A DNA stretch of 8,645 nt from Candidatus Auribacterota bacterium (lineage in GTDB: Bacteria > Auribacterota > JAFGBW01 > JAFGJP01). The stretch lies in assembly GCA_016929035.1 (NCBI GenBank), contig JAFGJP010000046.1, forward strand, positions 1 to 8,645, read 5' to 3'. Every line of letters begins with the position of its first letter. Positions within the stretch are counted from its first letter, which is position 1. The position numbers and the translations under genes were made by a program. Below the pieces are notes generated by a model. The model worked only from the letters and a program-made list of their open reading frames with translations. It was not told the origin of the DNA and searched no databases. This document shows, piece after piece, positions 7,737-8,645 of the stretch.

Positions 7737-7774
7737 TTTTTATAGAATGATTTTAATCCCACGCTGGAGCTGTT

Positions 7775-8170
7775 ATGAAATATAACAAGGGTTTCACACT
7801 GGTTGAGATCATGATTGTTGTGGCGATTATCGGACTTCTTGTAGCCATCGGGGTCCCTGGCTTTATCAAAGCAAGAGACATGTCCAGAAAAAACTCTTGC
7901 TGGAACAATATGCGGGTCATTGCTGATGCTGTTCAGCAGTATACCCTGGAATTCAACATCCAGTCAGATGCAAGCGTCTCCCTTTACGACGATAACATCA
8001 TGCCAACAACAGATACGAGAGATGCAACGCTCTATATATCCTATTATCTTCATTGCCCTGAAAATGACGCCACCTATGGAGGCCCAGTAAATAATACAAA
8101 CCTGAACGTCACATGCCCAGTTACGATTGCCGGAACAAGTCATGGAACTTATGGAGACATTATTCGATAA
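7775..8170 (+). CDS. Type IV prepilin, PilA-like (first of two paralogues)
   Basis: This is a structural or minor pilin subunit, exported and assembled by PilB/PilC. The 131-residue precursor has a six-residue class III leader (MKYNKG). Prepilin peptidase would cleave it after G6, leaving F7 as the methylated N-terminus and E11 as the conserved mature Glu5. Residues 7-30 form the hydrophobic alpha-1 helix, ending at VPGFIKAR. The globular part is short. Cysteines lie at 42, 94 and 114, the latter two in C-P contexts (HCPEND, TCPVTI) near the C-terminus, a pattern seen in small bacterial pilins where a disulfide may staple the C-terminal region. A modest GGAG site (7766-7769) precedes the ATG by five bases. 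The first 78 residues match the next gene's product at 58 positions by my count. Its codon choice is less C-ending than in that gene, which suggests lower expression. It could be a pseudopilin, but the context favours a pilin. Confidence 0.88.
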   Translation: MKYNKGFTLVEIMIVVAIIGLLVAIGVPGFIKARDMSRKNSCWNNMRVIADAVQQYTLEFNIQSDASVSLYDDNIMPTTDTRDATLYISYYLHCPENDATYGGPVNNTNLNVTCPVTIAGTSHGTYGDIIR

Positions 8171-8179
8171 TCATTTTTT
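8159..8179 (+). terminator. Weak terminator-like hairpin at the end of the first pilin gene
   Basis: ATTAT (8159-8163) and ATAAT (8167-8171) form a five-base-pair stem with a three-base loop. The stem covers the stop codon and is followed, after CA, by six T (8174-8179). It has the form of an intrinsic terminator, but the stem is all A-U, so it would be weak at best. The longer dyads just downstream may supply the rest of the 3' end structure. Confidence 0.3.
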
Positions 8180-8189
8180 CGTTTATCTA

Positions 8190-8226
8190 TTAACAAATAT
8201 GTTAATGTTTTTAACATTTTTGTTAA
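8190..8226. repeat. Long AT-rich inverted repeat between the pilin genes
   Basis: TTAACAAATATGTTAA (8190-8205) and TTAACATTTTTGTTAA (8211-8226) are reverse complements at 15 of 16 positions, around a five-base loop. Each arm also contains a smaller TTAAC/GTTAA dyad. No T-run follows, so it is not a standard terminator on either strand. It could fold in the first pilin transcript as a 3' stability or processing hairpin, or act as a DNA site about 145-180 bases upstream of the predicted start of the second pilin. Confidence 0.6.
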
Positions 8227-8245
8227 ACAGCTATTGGTTAGCTGT
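8227..8245. repeat. Perfect 7-bp dyad upstream of the second pilin promoter
   Basis: ACAGCTA (8227-8233) and TAGCTGT (8239-8245) are perfect inverted copies around TTGGT, directly abutting the longer AT-rich dyad. It lies about 125-143 bases upstream of the predicted sigma-54 start near 8370, within the usual range for an enhancer bound by an NtrC-type activator. A PilR-binding site is one reading. The other is a second hairpin in the 3' end of the first pilin transcript. Confidence 0.45.
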
Positions 8246-8344
8246 CATCTATCGTTACAAAAATCTTTATTTAAAAAAAGTAAATCTTTCATAACTATCT
8301 GTATTTAAATAAATTAAATATAATTACTATTTAATGAGGAAGTA

Positions 8345-8359
8345 GGCACTGATATTGCT
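8345..8359 (+). promoter_or_regulatory. Sigma-54 (-24/-12) promoter of the second pilin gene
   Basis: GGCAC-TGATA-TTGCT matches the TGGCAC-N5-TTGCW consensus at every position except the T before GG (A here). GG (8345-8346) and GC (8357-8358) are exactly 12 bases apart. Transcription is predicted to start near 8370, giving a 42-base leader that carries the strong ribosome site at 8398. The preceding 90 bases are very AT-rich, suitable for the DNA bending that brings an enhancer-bound activator to the polymerase. The intact pilR gene upstream supplies the activator expected to act here. Confidence 0.8.
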
Positions 8360-8397
8360 GATGATTAGGCGGGGTAGCTAAGTCAACCACAAACCTT

Positions 8398-8405
8398 AAG
8401 GAGGG
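8398..8405 (+). promoter_or_regulatory. Strong ribosome binding site deciding the second pilin start
   Basis: AAGGAGGG sits six bases before the ATG at 8412 and 15 bases before an alternative in-frame ATG at 8421. The spacing selects 8412 and gives a six-residue prepilin leader, as in the first pilin. It is much stronger than the GGAG in front of the first pilin. Confidence 0.75.
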
Positions 8406-8411
8406 TATCCT

Positions 8412-8645
8412 ATGAGAAGAATGAGAGGTTTCACCCTCGTGGAAATCATGATCGTTGTTGCGATCATCGGTCTCCTCGTGGCTATCGGCGTACCTGGCTT
8501 CATCAAGGCCAGAGATAATGCCAGAAAGAATTCGTGCTATAACAATATGCGCGTCATAGCACACGCTCTTCAGCAGTACACAATTGACACAAATATTCCA
8601 AGCAACACAAACGTAGCTCTTTATGACGGCACAATTATGCCTGCG
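8412..8645 (+). CDS. pilA: Type IV prepilin PilA, probable major pilin (3' end outside window)
   Basis: The first 78 codons of a type IV prepilin run open to the window edge. The leader MRRMRG is six residues long and basic. Cleavage after G6 leaves F7, and E11 is the mature Glu5. The hydrophobic helix through VPGFIKARD is identical in protein sequence to that of the upstream pilin, but many synonymous codons differ. All six Ile codons in this stretch are ATC here, against four of six in the first copy. Together with the strong ribosome site and good sigma-54 promoter, this points to high expression, so I take it as the major pilin. After the helix the two proteins diverge steadily (58 of 78 identical overall by my count). 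The C-terminal domain is not visible, so total length and cysteines are unknown. Confidence 0.9.
   Translation, partial: MRRMRGFTLVEIMIVVAIIGLLVAIGVPGFIKARDNARKNSCYNNMRVIAHALQQYTIDTNIPSNTNVALYDGTIMPA

Noticed and set aside
8330..8341. TTTAATGAGGAA, identical to 12 bases at the ribosome site of the first operon gene (1221-1232).
   Set aside because: The copy here would start only a three-codon frame before a stop and lies upstream of the predicted transcript start, so chance similarity of AT-rich and Shine-Dalgarno sequence is the simplest explanation.

Overview
The window reads as a chromosomal piece of a diderm (Gram-negative-type) bacterium that carries a type IV pilus assembly and regulation cluster. 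Coding regions have moderate GC, and the intergenic regions are very AT-rich. The order N-terminal-domain protein, pilB, pilC, pilS, pilR, pilin, pilin resembles the pil clusters of Deltaproteobacteria such as Geobacter. The short pilins, with Cys-Pro near the C-terminus, also resemble those of Omnitrophota/PVC-type lineages. I cannot fix the taxon from sequence alone. There is no rRNA, tRNA, CRISPR array, insertion sequence or phage gene in view.

Layout. Positions 1-148 hold no gene I can support, only an imperfect dyad. A minus-strand gene (149-1021) encodes a DUF1189-like membrane protein. A divergent AT-rich intergenic region (1022-1238) carries a strong sigma-70-type promoter facing right. 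From 1239 to 7706 five genes run on the plus strand with small gaps or overlaps, apparently as one operon: a stand-alone MshEN/GspE_N domain protein, the extension ATPase PilB, the platform protein PilC, the sensor kinase PilS and the sigma-54-activating response regulator PilR. After pilR come two paralogous type IV prepilins. The second is cut by the window edge and has its own well-matched -24/-12 (sigma-54) promoter; the first has a weaker candidate.

How it fits together. PilB hydrolyses ATP and, through PilC in the inner membrane, drives assembly of pilin subunits. PilS probably senses a membrane signal (inner-membrane pilin level in Pseudomonas) and phosphorylates PilR. PilR then activates RNA polymerase-sigma-54 at the pilin promoters just downstream, so regulator and target sit side by side. 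No retraction ATPase (pilT), prepilin peptidase (pilD) or pilMNOPQ gene lies in the window.

The most unusual point is the small first gene. It is a free-standing copy of the N-terminal domain of its neighbour PilB. It keeps the glycine/glutamine signature of both c-di-GMP-binding MshEN motifs but has Lys where Arg is usual. PilB keeps the Arg residues but has lost the glycines. This suggests that nucleotide sensing may be split between, or shared by, the two proteins. The second point is a pair of dyads in the AT-rich spacer upstream of the second pilin's sigma-54 promoter.
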